This document shows, one piece after another, positions 33,901 to 46,550 of a stretch of DNA of 64,000 nt (its first letter is position 1; every line of letters starts with the position of its first letter). Made by a program: the position numbers and the translations under genes. This DNA comes from Moringa oleifera (taxonomy: Eukaryota; Streptophyta; Magnoliopsida; Brassicales; Moringaceae), in assembly GCA_021397835.1 (NCBI GenBank), contig JAJFZO010000566.1:9506898-9570897 (forward strand), in the 5' to 3' direction. The notes under the pieces were generated by a model. It was not told the DNA's origin. It saw nothing but the letters and a program-made list of their open reading frames with translations, and did not search any database.

Positions 33901-34468
33901 ATCCCCTAAAAAAAAAAAAGCTTTGATTGCTTGTCACCTATTTATATAATGAATATTTATTTATATCATTAACAATAATAGTTGTATGCAGATGGATAGC
34001 AATGGTAGTTAAGAGCATTCCTTTCTTAGGCCAAGATGGTCTTTTTCTTCCTTCCCTTATGCCTATCCTTCCTACTGCAGTTGATGGAGAAGTATTGAGC
34101 AAGGCAAGGAGTTGAGATAGTCTTAGCTACAATCCATGTTCTTAGTGTCTTCCTCTGTTCTGCATAGCTGTGTATTGAGGGAGCACCTATGGTGTTAGTA
34201 AGGTATACAATGGGCAATTATAAGGCAATACCACTAGAGAAGCTGATTAAGGCATATGTCTTTGACGATTGATAACGAGGGGATTGGTAATGATGAAATA
34301 TACGAAAAAGGTCAAAATGCCCTATTCTCCTTAACCCCCTTGGAACCCATACATTTCTTGTAGACGCGATAAGGCTCACTCCGTTCTCAAGGCTTGGGTC
34401 GCTGTCTTTGACTCCAATGGATGCAAAAAAAATCGATTGAAAAAGCCAATGTTAACGTAAAGCATTCC

Positions 34469-34696
34469 TCAAAAAGAAAATAAGGCAAACACAACGGCCA
34501 ATAACTCAACCAATCTACCGCTCTTTGTGTTGAAGAAACTTGGAAAGTAGAGGCGCAGTTCAAGTGCACTAGGTAGCAAGAATTCTAAATGAGGGATTGG
34601 AAGCGTAGCTTTATCTTTCTTTTGAGATTGAGCAGCCTTCCTTATTCGTACTCCATACAAGCAGTAGGATTGGACTAAAAAGGTATGGAAGGTCAA
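34469..34696 (-). pseudogene. Unidentified frame, partner of 999-1283
   Basis: A 75-codon frame containing PHLEFLLPSALELRL and FFNTKSGRLVELL, matching the left arm. It has an extra N-terminal stretch and lacks the C-terminal part kept in the left arm. Product unknown. Confidence 0.25.
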
Positions 34697-35655
34697 GTAT
34701 ACTGCTTAGTTTTGTAGCTCCATTTCCAAATTATCTGTATCATTGAAAACTTGTGATTTTGGTCAAGTCAACTACTTTTTTTTTTTTTTTGCAACTAGTC
34801 GGGTGGGAAGTAGGACAAAGATCTTAGTCAGAATTAGAGAAATTCTCACTTGGCGCTAACACTTTATCTTTTAGATAAGATTCAACCTTGGAACTTGGTA
34901 CGTGGGGGATAAGCTTTTCTCAGGTTTCTTCTTACAGCCAGAGTTAGTTAAAGCGGCGCAGCTCCCAAGTACCATTTTTCTCTAAGCCTATCCCCCACCT
35001 CCCATTGTGCTTTTAATTCCATCTCTCAATCGATGGGCGATTTCTTAATGCTTTGGCCTAAGAAGTGCTATGGACTAACTTCCTTATAGGCATAGTTAGT
35101 TATAGAAGGTACAGACTGTCTAATCTAGCTAGTGAGCAGAAGTGTTAATCATAAAAAGAGCTTGTTAGTTAAACTTTTTGATAATGATATCCCTCTCACC
35201 TATGCTTGCCACCGTTTTACCATGGTTGGCTGACTTCAACATTCCAATCTACTCTTCCGCCTTTACTTGATGTGATGGTTTAGTTTCCTCTAAAGAAATA
35301 AGGTTAGGCAAATTAACCGTTAAAAAGCCATTAGTCAATCGAGTAGTTCAAGTAGTATCTGAGAAGAAGAACAGGTCATCATTATTTCTTGGCATCCTTG
35401 TGGAATGGAATCGGATTAAAGAGGCTACTATTGGTTCTAGTGATAGAGCCAATAAAGTTAAGATTTAATTTCTCACATGGTAGTCGGGTTTTTACCATCT
35501 TTCAACTCATTTACCATCCTTTCCATTTCATATCTTTCCATCCATTAAAGAAAAGGAAGAGACCTTTCTTAGGCCTACCCATTTTTGTTGTCTTTTAAAC
35601 ACCAAAAAAATAATTAGAAAAAATAGTAGAAAAGGCAAGTTTGAACCTATCAAGC

Positions 35656-38600
35656 TCAATCAAATTCAATTGACTGAGACTAGTGATAGAAGACTTCTTA
35701 CTCCTAAAAACTGAAGGATTCTCAAGTTTCAGTGAGTAATGGGTTGGGCTTACCATGTTTAATAGGAGACCAGTCTAGCTAAGCTAATAGTTAAAGCTCA
35801 CCATAAGAGAACCAACCTCACTAAGAAATACCTAGGGTGGGGCTCGTTGAAGAAACTCGATGGTTGCATTCTTTTCCTTCCATATCATATGGGTTGTAGG
35901 CTCGTCTTATAGAAATTATATCCTAACGTGATAGGTTACTTTTACTAATACACTAATGGCTTCTTGGTCAAGTCAGCCTTCTTTAGTTTGTCTTACGAAC
36001 GGAGTGGGCTTTTCCCCAATGGGGTCTAGTTTGATGGCAAGTAAGCAATTAAGACACACATAACCACCTTTTTCAACATACATGGAATGGTTATGGTTAT
36101 GAAATGTCTTTTTCTCAAATAAGGTAAAGGCATAGCCCGCGTTAACATACAAAACTGATCACAAAAAGGAAAAAAAAGACAGAGGCTAAAGCATTGATTG
36201 AAGAGTGGGGGTAAACATTCGCCTTCGACTCCTTTTTTGTCTACTGATTGCTACTTGGCTAAATTTTTCCTACATCATTTAAAAGAGGTATCCAAGTCAT
36301 TAATGTACTTTTGAAGAAGCTTGGGATCAGGCTAAGATGGAATGGATTTTTTGTTCCTTTCCTATTACTCAGTGCTTCTCCTTTGAATCTTCTCACCCTC
36401 TTGGAAGCCTAGCTACTTTTTTATAACTACCATAGCTACAATAGACAAGATGGGAATGGGTTGGAAAGAAGGAAAAAGCGCAATCTCCATTCACTAACTT
36501 TAGGGCAGTAGCTTTGTAACTTACTTTGACTTAAAAGCACATTTGGTCACTTTTAGCTTTCGATCGCGGAGTCGAAGCTGACTGGCGACTGTTGGGAATG
36601 CCTTGTACTAGCAAAATCAGACGCACAATTCATTTTTCAAATAAAGAGTTCTAACTTTGTTCTTATGGCTTTAAAAGATGCATCAAAGACCCCTTCAACA
36701 TTACCCATCATGGGGGATGAAAAAGTAAGAAATAGGGAAGTAGGATAGTTGGCACATGCTGGTGAATCCAGTATATAGGTCACTTTCATTCCTAGTAGAC
36801 CGGCATGGAAAGGCTGTTTAAGTGACTGTTTACATGCTTAAGTCATTAGGAGAAGAAGTATGGATCACACTCCCTATTGGACTTATCTAAAAGATGAAAA
36901 GATGGATTAGCCACTCTATCCATCCTACTAAGCTGGGCCTTTACGTGGGCAACTTGTCTGTTGTGCCTTTTGCTTTGGTGCCAACGTATATAAAGTAGTA
37001 AACTTTGACTCCTTTTTAGCTTTCTGTGGTGTGGCTTTTATATCTTAGTAGCTGTTATCTCCTTCTCTTTCCTTCTTCCTTATCCTTAGGGAATTGGATA
37101 TAGAACCATTAGGACTAGGAGCATTCTTTAACAAAGATGGATTGGCTTTGGTTGACCTTTTTACTATAGGAATTCTAATTCTAATAAGCTTGTGATCACT
37201 CTCAGAGGTAGCTGGGAACAAAAAGAACAAGTGCTCAAAGCTAAGATTAGCTATTAGACTTCTTTCCTTGGCCAAAAGGGGTTAGCAAGGATAACAACCT
37301 TGTTGATTAAAGTAAAGGACCAGGGTATAGCGCTTTTATTTTGTTTTATGGGTATACCCACTTTTCGATATGGATATCAATGACTAAAGTCTCTTCCTAT
37401 AGTCTAGGCTAAGCCTAAAAGAAAAAAGGGAGTGTTAGATCTGCGAGTGAAGAGATATTATCTCACGGATGAAAGAAAAGAGGTCACTTGTTTAAGTTAA
37501 GCAATCGTAGAGACAAAGAAGAGTGTGTAGTGAAAATTCTCCCTCTACGGGCCTCTTATAGGTAGAGCCAAAGAGAGTAATGAGAGGAGAGGAGTTCAAA
37601 CCTGTCTCAAGGCCTAGTAGGTCTATTCCTGCTACCTTACTTATTTCCCTGGGGGAGGTTCAGTTGAAGAAGCTGTAACAAAACAAGCTCTTACAGAATT
37701 AGTAGCTATTGGACCCCCATTTGTTGAAAGAAGGACTATTAGTAGTGGTTCGTCTTATCTTATTAGTAGTGGTCAATGGGAAGAAGACTAGCTTTGGCCT
37801 TTAACAGTGAACCAGGTCTTAGATTCAGCATTGGTTAGGCATGGCATTAGATTAGGAAGGCACCTAAGCTAAGCCCTAAAATTTCCATGCTTTACTCTTA
37901 CTATTTGGGTTTAGGAAGAGAAAAGCACTGTTTAGCTTATGTTAGCTTAGATCTTCTTTGAGATGAAAAGTAAAAAAGTCCATATCAAAGGTGAAAGCCT
38001 CCATCAAAGCAAAGTGGGAATACCCAGGAAGATCCGATCAATAATTGAGTCCATACCTGGCTCTAGGCTTTCAAAAAGAAAGCCCAGGCTCAAGGGCCCA
38101 TCTCTATCACATCATCAACCGAAGAAGAGAGAAAGCCCAGCCCTTAAAGAAAGGTTACTTCACCTTCACTTCTTTCTATACTTGATTCTTAATCTACTCT
38201 AAAGTCAGCTAGTGACTTAAGCTCTTCTGCAATAAAATCACTCTCAGGTAATTCAATGGTTCAACTCAGGTTTAAATGGTATATGGGGTATATTTCTTAT
38301 CTGTTATTCATGAATCCATTTCAGATTTTCAAGGATACTCGATCTTTTCTCTTTCAATTACTGTTCCGAGGAAAGAAGTTTCATTAGGAAAGATGGTATC
38401 TTCTAGCTGATCGCTTAAGCTTTTAGTTTGAAGGATTGATCTTTGCTTGAACTTAGCCCAAGCAAGGCCAATTTAAATAAAGATAACTAGGGTTGAAGCC
38501 TTTGTATGAAACCATTTCTTTGTCCTTGGGAAACATATCCTACTTTCATAGTAAAGGTTTAAGACTTTCCTTCTGATCCTAGTTCTTCGTACTAGGAAGA

Positions 38601-41600
38601 GTCTCTATAACTTATAGGGTAAAGAGCAATAGAGACAATTCACCTTAGAACTGTTAGGCTCATTAAACATAGATAGAATTAGTCTATTATGGCCGAAGAA
38701 TGATTTTTGAAAAGTGCTAGATGTAAAAATTATCCCAGGGATTCAACGGGCTTTTTCTTAATATACTAAAACTCATCTTGTACAACGAAGTAGAAAAGCA
38801 ACGAAGCAGAATTTCTGGTATGGTATAAAGAGAAATTTGACTTCTTCAAAGAGGGGTTCAACTCCCATAACCTCGATGTGGAGAAGCGAAGTGCCTTGGG
38901 GCAAAAGAGATAAAGAAAGGATAATGAGGATGCTACGTATGGTGAAGAGCCTTTCCCTTTCTAAGTGAGTGTGGAAGGCATTTATCCTCCTTTCTAACTA
39001 AGAAATACATAAAGTTGAGGACCAGAAAAAGATAATTGTATACCATGCCTTGTCTAGAGGCGAGACATAAGCTCTGAAAAGAATCTATTGGAAGACATAG
39101 AGAGAAAGTAGGAAAGTAAAGAAATGGACATGACTGAAAACAGCACGGACCAAACTCTAATGATAAAGAGTGAAAAATAAGAAATGGATCTACTAAAAGA
39201 ATAGATAATGGAAGCTACCTATAAAGATAAAGTGGTAGGGAGCTCCTCAACGAAGCAAGAGTTTTACCAAAAAACAAAGTAGATTTTGTCTACTTTGTTC
39301 CCTTGAGACATTTACTCAATGAAGAAGCCCATTCGATAGGTAAAGCCGATATAAAAACAGATGCTGCTAGCCCTATTTTAAAGAATGGATTCATTAATCC
39401 TCCATCGAGTTCTGACTTACCGAAAGGAGGGTAAGAGTCATAGGATGTGTAGTAGTAGCATGAGAAAGCATGCCCAATCCAAGCACTTCCTGTGCCTCAT
39501 GGAAGAAGGGAAAACAATCGGGTAAACAGTGGTCTTTCCCTAGATAGGAATAGGTTACATCTTTAGGTGGTCATATTCTCTATGAGAAAGTTTCCTAGCC
39601 AGTTAAACAATCATTCTTAAGGGTTAAGTGCTTCCTTCTTTTAAGTTGGTTCTTTCCATAGAACAAAGTCGTGCTAGTAATTGCTTCCTGGCCAACTCGT
39701 TGTAAGAGTTACTAGCCAACGTGCTGTACTCGCCTCCGCATAAAGAGATTAAATAGCCTGTTTTATTTTCACATGCCTTAAGAGTTTGGCTAATACATTA
39801 ATAGATCTAAGAGATGCCTCTTAAAGAACCTAAGGGCCTGGTAAGAATATTCTCTTTTCACTCTTAACCCTAACATATAATAAGCACATAAAGAAATTAA
39901 TTTAGTTTGTTCGTAGGTAAATCTTAACTAGTTTTTTTTTTCTCTTTGAACGCTTAAATGAATTAAAGAAATTAATAAGACTATGACTGAAAGCTACTCT
40001 TTATGGACTTCTTTTCACTCTTAACCCTAACACCAATACTTTCATATCACAAAGAAAACCCTTAAGTTTCTCTGTAGGTCAAGATTAAACTGTTTCTTTT
40101 ACATTAACCCCTCCTTGGCCTAGTAATAAAGGTAATAAGACCAAGCTTGTAGGTTTTCTTTGCCTAACCTGTAAGTTGCACATTTTAATCCTATCTGTAG
40201 GTTTAAATCCACCTCAAAGAAAGAGAATGCCATTTATGGAGGAACAAATTTGACAGTCATGTATTTCGAAATCTAGGTAAAGTTAGTCACTATAATCAAT
40301 TCCTTCGGCCGGGAATAAGAAGACCTAAACTTTGCTGGCATAAAAGCAAAATGAAAATGATTTGTTCTCTAGTACCAATGTACAACAGAGAAGAAAGGGC
40401 ATGCCTTATTTCAATATAGGAAAACCTTCTTTTATAACCAATTGATTGGGTCCCTAACATATAGATAAGTGTTCGAGATTTCATTGACTTCGTCTGATAG
40501 CATGACGAACGAGTCAATCAGTGGAATTTAAGCACTCTTTTAATAGATTTGCCTTGATCAGTCTTAAGATAAGAACAAAGAAAAACAACTAGTCAATGTC
40601 TATCAACAGGACAATGAGCCAAATTCGCATTTCCAAACAATTCAATTATTGGAATGGAAAAGATTCCACGAAGCTTAACTTTAACTGAAAAGGGTTCGAA
40701 ACTGGTTGCTTGAATCTGAAACTCCTAGGTCATGACAAAAAGTGAAATGTTGATCGAATAAAAGTTTCTTCCTCTAAACATAAAGGTAAAATCCAAGTAG
40801 GTCGCCTAAAAGAAAATTGCAGTTAGTTACTATTTTCTTACCTTTAAGTTACCCAAAAATTTTAGAGTTAATCCAATATAAAAAGGAAAGAAGCATTATT
40901 AAATTGAGTTATCTACCCAAACTAACTTATGTGTTTTGCCCTTGCACAATCCCCCAGCATCATGCCCACAAGAATAATAGCTACTGTCATGATATATGGA
41001 TCAACCTTGCTTTTTTCGTCAATAACCTGTCCCACTAAGCTAACCACAAAAAAATTAAAACTTCTTAAGAAGTGAAAAACTCCTTTATTTCATTATAGAT
41101 TATAGCGATTATCGTTACCTACCTCTTTCTTTGTTATAACATAACTCTTATTTATCAGGTATGGGATCGATTTTAACTCCGAAATTACCTAGTCTTTCTT
41201 GCCTTTCTCTACTATGCCTTTCATTGTAAACTACTAAATCGATTCCTCTTGTTGGCAAAGATAAATCTAGCATTTTGGCTTTCTCGAGTCCCTAGCGACT
41301 TCTTTGTCAAGCAAGAATTCTTCCTTTAGTTGATCAATTCATTTAAAGAATTTACAATGAAAAGCATTTGAACAAAACCGATACCAACTAAGCATGTTGA
41401 CTATCATCAAGCATACCACCTTACCTGAAAGCATTCTCTCTATTCAAAAGCTTACCATCGATAATAACTAATGCAAGAAAAGGAAAGTCATTATTCAAGC
41501 CATGCTACCATTCATTCCCAGTCGAGAAGAGATAAGACAAAGTCTATCTTTTCCTTAATTCCCTTCTACCCTCTGCGAAGTTTACGTCGCCTTTTCTTCT

Positions 41601-44010
41601 TTTTTTTCCCACAGTTAAGTAAAAAGAAAAGTTATTCTTCTTAATAGTTTTTTAAGTGAATGGAATGATTCTTCCCCTGAGGGTGACATCATTACCTAGA
41701 TCTTCATCTCTTGAACATGTTCTGGGAGCTAGTTTCATGGCACTGACATCTCATCTAGTTTAGATTGATTCCTTAAGAGCTTCTTCTCTAGCAGAAGATT
41801 TGGCCCACTTTATCTTTTCTTATTCTCCTTCTTAGTGATAAGGTAAGGCCTTCATCTATTACGACCACCTTCTTTTATTCAAAATGAATTAATCACAAAA
41901 GAAAGAGCTAGTGATCCAACCAGTTCCATTCCAATTCTCTCAGACAAAGCAAGATAGCTGACATCAAGCTGCTCTTTTAGAGCTAGGCGAGACCAATCTT
42001 ATTAAGAAAAAGGAATAATTGCCTTTATGCCTTGAGCCTTAAGCCTTGAGCTAAATCATTGACCTTGTGCCTGGTTTGATTAGGAAATTGCCGCATTTCA
42101 TCTCAAAAAGGATCTAACTGTTTCTTTCGAGCTTAGCCAAACTACTTGGCTTAGGTCAATTCACTCTTTCTTTATCGGAAGCACATAGCCAAAAGAGTTG
42201 ATGAAATAGCACCTTCTTCTTTTGTTCCTAAAAACATTTGCAGAGCAGTTATTATTGAAAGACTAACATCTCTAACATGAACAGCAAGCAAAGACCTCCT
42301 TTTTGGTTTGGTGGCCTCTTTCCTTCAAAAAAGTGAAAGTAGAATCATAATCTAACTCTCGGACGTGGGATCTTGCTTAAAGAAATTTCCATTAAGCTGG
42401 GTAAGTCTCAAAAAGCATTCCACTAGCAGTCATCCCTTATTTAATCGGCACTCAGCCCTTCTCCTTTTAATCCAAGAGCTAAAATATCCTTTATTGCTTT
42501 AATAACAATTAGGCCTTTTTCTAATCCTACTCCTCTTTTCCCAAGAGATGAAGAAAAAGTTACCGACTTGGCCTACTTTGACTATGTTATTCTTCCCATT
42601 TTGAAAGAAGAAGTAGCCCCATTGATGACAATAGATTCAATAGCTGGGGATCTTACTAACAATGAAACCCTTAACCTTAAATCATATAATCGGGGATGAG
42701 CTCCTCCCCTTCCTTCTGGTCATTAAAAGCATGCAAATTGCAGCTTCTTCTTTGGATCCGTTAAAAAAAGCATTTCCCTAATCTAATGCCATGCCCTAAG
42801 TCTTAATCTCCTAATTCCCATACTCCAATAGCTAAATCGATGGAATCATTCCCCCCCCCCCTCAAGCCTTCTATATTAGATTTTTCCTTTCGAGTTCCTT
42901 CACTTAGAGTAGTGAACCTAGTGAAAGCCGAAGACTAAGAAGAAGGTATGGAAGCTAGGCCAATACCCAGTTGGATAAAGCTAGCCACCTCGCTTAGTGT
43001 GCCTTCCCTAAATCAGTCTTTCTTGCCTTCCCTTTTTATTATAAGGCTCTCTTTCTTAGATATGGTCGAATTGTTCTTCTAAGGTCTCATTCTTTAAGCA
43101 TTCACTAAGTCACCTAAGACTCACAACTACACCGATCGAAGTGGCTTGCTCTAGTCAGGTTTATTTCATGATACGCAGAAGGCCTAACAACTACTGCATG
43201 ATCATATCAAGATGGGAACCTAGTCGTGATCTTTGTCCAAGTATGAAACCAATGGGTCCATGTGTAAAATGTGTCCCCCTTAATACACCTTTGATATTGC
43301 TCCCTGTGGGAAAGATATCACCGGCTGATCATGCTAATGTCTTTCTTCATCAAACTCGTCTACGACTCTAACATTTGACTCATCATGCACCAAAGGTTTA
43401 CCATTGACCATCTTACTTTCATTGCCCAGTCCAAACTTAGAGCATCTGTTGCCCCTCTAATTCATTAGTAGCAGAAATTGAAAGACAGAATCAGTCTACA
43501 TATTCTTGAAAGTCTTTTTTGACTCAAATGAAGATCAAAGGCTTAGCTGGCTTGGGTTGCTATCTCAACACATGTCAACCCTTATGTCCCCAAAGAGTAG
43601 TTAAGGCACTTTATGTTGCTACTTGCCTTTATCTTCTAGTTTGCCAATCAAACTTGTTTACTCTATATTATTGATAAATCGATATTTTCCCCAAACCACT
43701 TGCTTTCGTACGCCTCAAAACTTTTAACATTGTTCTATCTCCAAACAGAGACCTCTTAGGCTTGATTTTAAAGATAAAAGTAGCAATAAGCCAACTACTA
43801 CAACTACATGCACATCTAGTGCAATGCCTTGGAAGTAAGCTACCTTAACCATCTTTTGAAGTTTTAAATAATTTACTGATCAAAGGCTGTAGGAGTGGAT
43901 TGCTTTATATTTAGCCACACCATAGTAACCCTCAAAGTAATCTTCTTTTACTTATGGGACAAAATCTAGCAGCTGATTGCTAACTTTGAATAACCAGCCC
44001 AACAATAAGT
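35656..44010. other. Single-copy decayed NUMT-like DNA, no gene recognised
   Basis: About 8.4 kb between the inverted-repeat arm and ccmFN. Frames are short and unrecognised (35389-35598 overlaps the arm; 37045-37275, 37963-38202, 40296-40517, 40817-41038 and 43141-43371 lie inside). There is an 11-base C run at 42851-42861. Purine/pyrimidine-rich patches such as CTTTCTTT repeats are typical of plant mitochondrial spacers. No tRNA, rRNA or transposon terminus was seen. Confidence 0.4.
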
Positions 44011-45705
44011 TTAATTTTTTCATAAGATAATAAGGTAGGGTTTTGTGTGAGCTGAGTGACATAGGCGTACAAGAGTACTTCGTGTCACAACCATCACCTT
44101 TTTGTAGGTTCTATAGATTGTTACTTCATCTAGGAGAAAAGAATCATAGATATGCTGGTCATTAGAAGGAAGAACTACCATAAAAAGATTCCTTATGTAT
44201 TGTCTACTGTAAAACTTTTGAATGGGAGCTGGCAATTTTAACCATATCGAAAAGGTTCCTAAGACACACCATGGAAAAGTCAAAACATTAAGAAACTGAA
44301 GTCCAAGAATGAAGAGGGGATAGAATTACTGAATAAATACCAGCTGTAGCTACTATCCAAGGCATAAAAGAAGCATTATTTTACGGATCGAGAAACCACT
44401 AACCACCTCAACCTAATTCATGATGAGCCCACCAAATTCCTGACAAGGTGCCTATGGTTAAAAGCCACCAATATGTCAAGATCAAAATTCGAATTAGTTC
44501 TCGGTCCTGGTCAGAGACCACTCCATTCGCGCTCGTCGTCCAACAAAGAGGCAAAGTAGTAGTATTTTTCTTTCCATTATAAATGACGCACTTCACCTAC
44601 TCCCTCCACTTGTCCACTAGTACTCTTGTCCAAAGCGAAAAGAAGGTGAAAAAGCAACACCGAAGTAGTATAAGCAGGCTTTTGTTGTTACATAACGATA
44701 GAGTAGGGTAAGGGTTAAAAACTCATTTGTTATATAGGATCCGAGTATCCAGCAGAGTGGAATAGGGTTCCTTGCTTTTTGACAACATCCTTCCATAATG
44801 GCGATGAGTGCCATAATCCTATTCATCATTTTTGATTTATATAAGCCAAAACCCATACCAATGGTGACATCCTCGGCATAAATGTAATGAGGATGTATGG
44901 TTAATTTAGGATCCTGTGAAACAGGATTTGATTCTACAACTAGTTCGGTACAAGCGAAGAAATTTAGAACAAAAAGATCGAAACTCACCGATAGGAAAGG
45001 AGAGAAAAATAAAGCAATGCCAAGAGCTTCATCAATTCCTTGTTCATCGATAGACGAAGCTCTCTCTTTATCATCTCATGGTAGATGCAACAATGGATAA
45101 GTCTTTTTTCCTTTTCACGAACCACAAGAGCATCTAGTGTCCAGAGTAACAAAGCTCATTTTCCTTTTAAGGTAAAGCGACACACAATAAAAGGCTGGTC
45201 CATCAAAAGTTCAGTTCCTTCACGAACAAAGTTCAAAATCAACAATGGTTTGTAGAACGAAGGGAGTGTACAACTGGGGTGCAACCCCACCTTTTTACTC
45301 ACAACGAATGAGAGCGAGAGAACGGAATTCTTCACAAAGTTTGAGAAAAAAGAAAAAAAATAGTTTCTCTATGGCCTCTTTATTTTAAAACATTATACCT
45401 TTTGGCTCGACCCCGATAACAAAGAAAAAATTCATAAAAATTTAGGATCTGACACCATAATAAAATACTACCCTCATGATTGGACCATGTCCTTGAGATT
45501 TAATAAAAGAAATGTGCATTAGCAATTAATACATTATAATTGGATAAGTTATTAGGAATATGACAAAACAGAAGACCAAGGAAAAAAAAAGAATGCACTA
45601 AAATATAGGTGCTACACCAAACATTGGTGGTTCTTTCTTGTTACAAGTGAATGCAACAAAAAGACCCAAAAATAATGAGTAATAAGATAATTCATATATT
45701 GACAA
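44011..45705 (-). pseudogene. ccmFN: Mitochondrial cytochrome c maturation protein CcmFN, full-length but broken
   Basis: CcmFN is part of the mitochondrial inner-membrane haem lyase that attaches haem to c-type cytochromes. Minus-strand blocks span the whole protein: SIYELSYYSLFLGLFVAF at the N terminus (about 45702-45650), HIPNNLSNYN and [13 protein letters not shown] near 45560-45465, VESNPVSQDPKLTIHPHYIY near 44940-44880, the haem-site WWAHHELG near 44430-44410, and TRSTLVRLCHSAHTKPYL at the C terminus. The stop matching the normal end is at 44011-44013. The start codon is now TTG at 45703-45705, and several stops and frameshifts occur. The gene is continuous, unlike the split ccmFN of Brassicaceae mitochondria. 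Confidence 0.95.
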
Positions 45706-46550
45706 TTCGTGCTCATTTCTAAAATTTTCCTTCGTTATTCCTATCATCAGATAATGACAAGATGATCCATAAGAAAGGCAGCAAAATTTAAACCTATTAC
45801 TGGCGCGACCCTGACCTATTGTGTTGGTTGGCTGACTTAGCCCCACGCATCGCCATTGTACTTGAAAGAGATATGCTGCACTACCTAACGCGTAACGTTG
45901 TCACCCTTACCCCTCTTCTAGTTATGCCATTATCAATCGTGGCCTCGAGCTGGTCACCCCTCATCCAATAAGAATGATTATCCTTATGATTAAAGAAAGA
46001 CCAGCTTACTTACTTTTCAAGCGCTAGTTTCACGATCTTGACCAGCAACTTGTTAAGAGTTGGGGCATCCAAGCTTGCCCAAGATATGAAAAGGGCTTTG
46101 AGGTAGAGCATTTTCTGGGGGAGATATAGTTTCCAGGTTGGAATTTTAGATAAAATGGGACTAGTTAAGTGATAAAGGTGTTGAAATCTAACCTTTGCAT
46201 CGATGTTTGGCAGGATGGCTTGCTTGAGTGTCAAAACCAAGTGGTGGTTCTTTCTTTTTCCTTAGCTTATCAAATCAACGTATGCTTATTCTCCTTTGAT
46301 GACTCCCAATAGAGAAAGCCTAAATTTGTCGATGAGGATTGGAAGAAAGTTGGGGATGGACATAGATCTTTTTGCCTATCCGAAGTGTTAAAAATAAAGT
46401 AATGGTTTTTTATTTTTTTTATTTCCCTATCACTAAAAGCAATTTTCACCAGCATATGGATCTTCTCACAGTGACCTTTGGTACGATAGAACTCGACAAT
46501 GAGTTTGCGAAGGCTTCAAGTAATATGAGAAGGGCTAATCACCATACTGC
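45706..46550. other. Flank between ccmFN and the CACTA element
   Basis: The ccmFN frame reads open 47 codons upstream to 45846, probably mitochondrial 5' flank. Frames at 46010-46240 and 46270-46455 (minus) have no recognisable similarity. TGC at 46548-46550 is the left target-site duplication of the next element. Confidence 0.4.

Larger units (their letters stand above)
32590..35655. repeat. Right arm of the ~3.1-kb inverted repeat
   Basis: This is the reverse complement of 1-3137 with many substitutions and small indels. Unlike the left arm, its outer end at 32590 is not next to a CACTA terminus: sequence runs on smoothly into GTGCACAAAACTGAG when read outward on the minus strand. The CACTA-like element therefore appears to have inserted in the left arm only, unless the homology ended there already. 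Confidence 0.85.

Noticed and set aside
42851..42861. Run of 11 C residues
   Set aside because: An isolated mononucleotide run, probably slippage or assembly noise, without surrounding structure.
44897..45100. Plus-strand 67-codon frame
   Set aside because: It is antisense to ccmFN.
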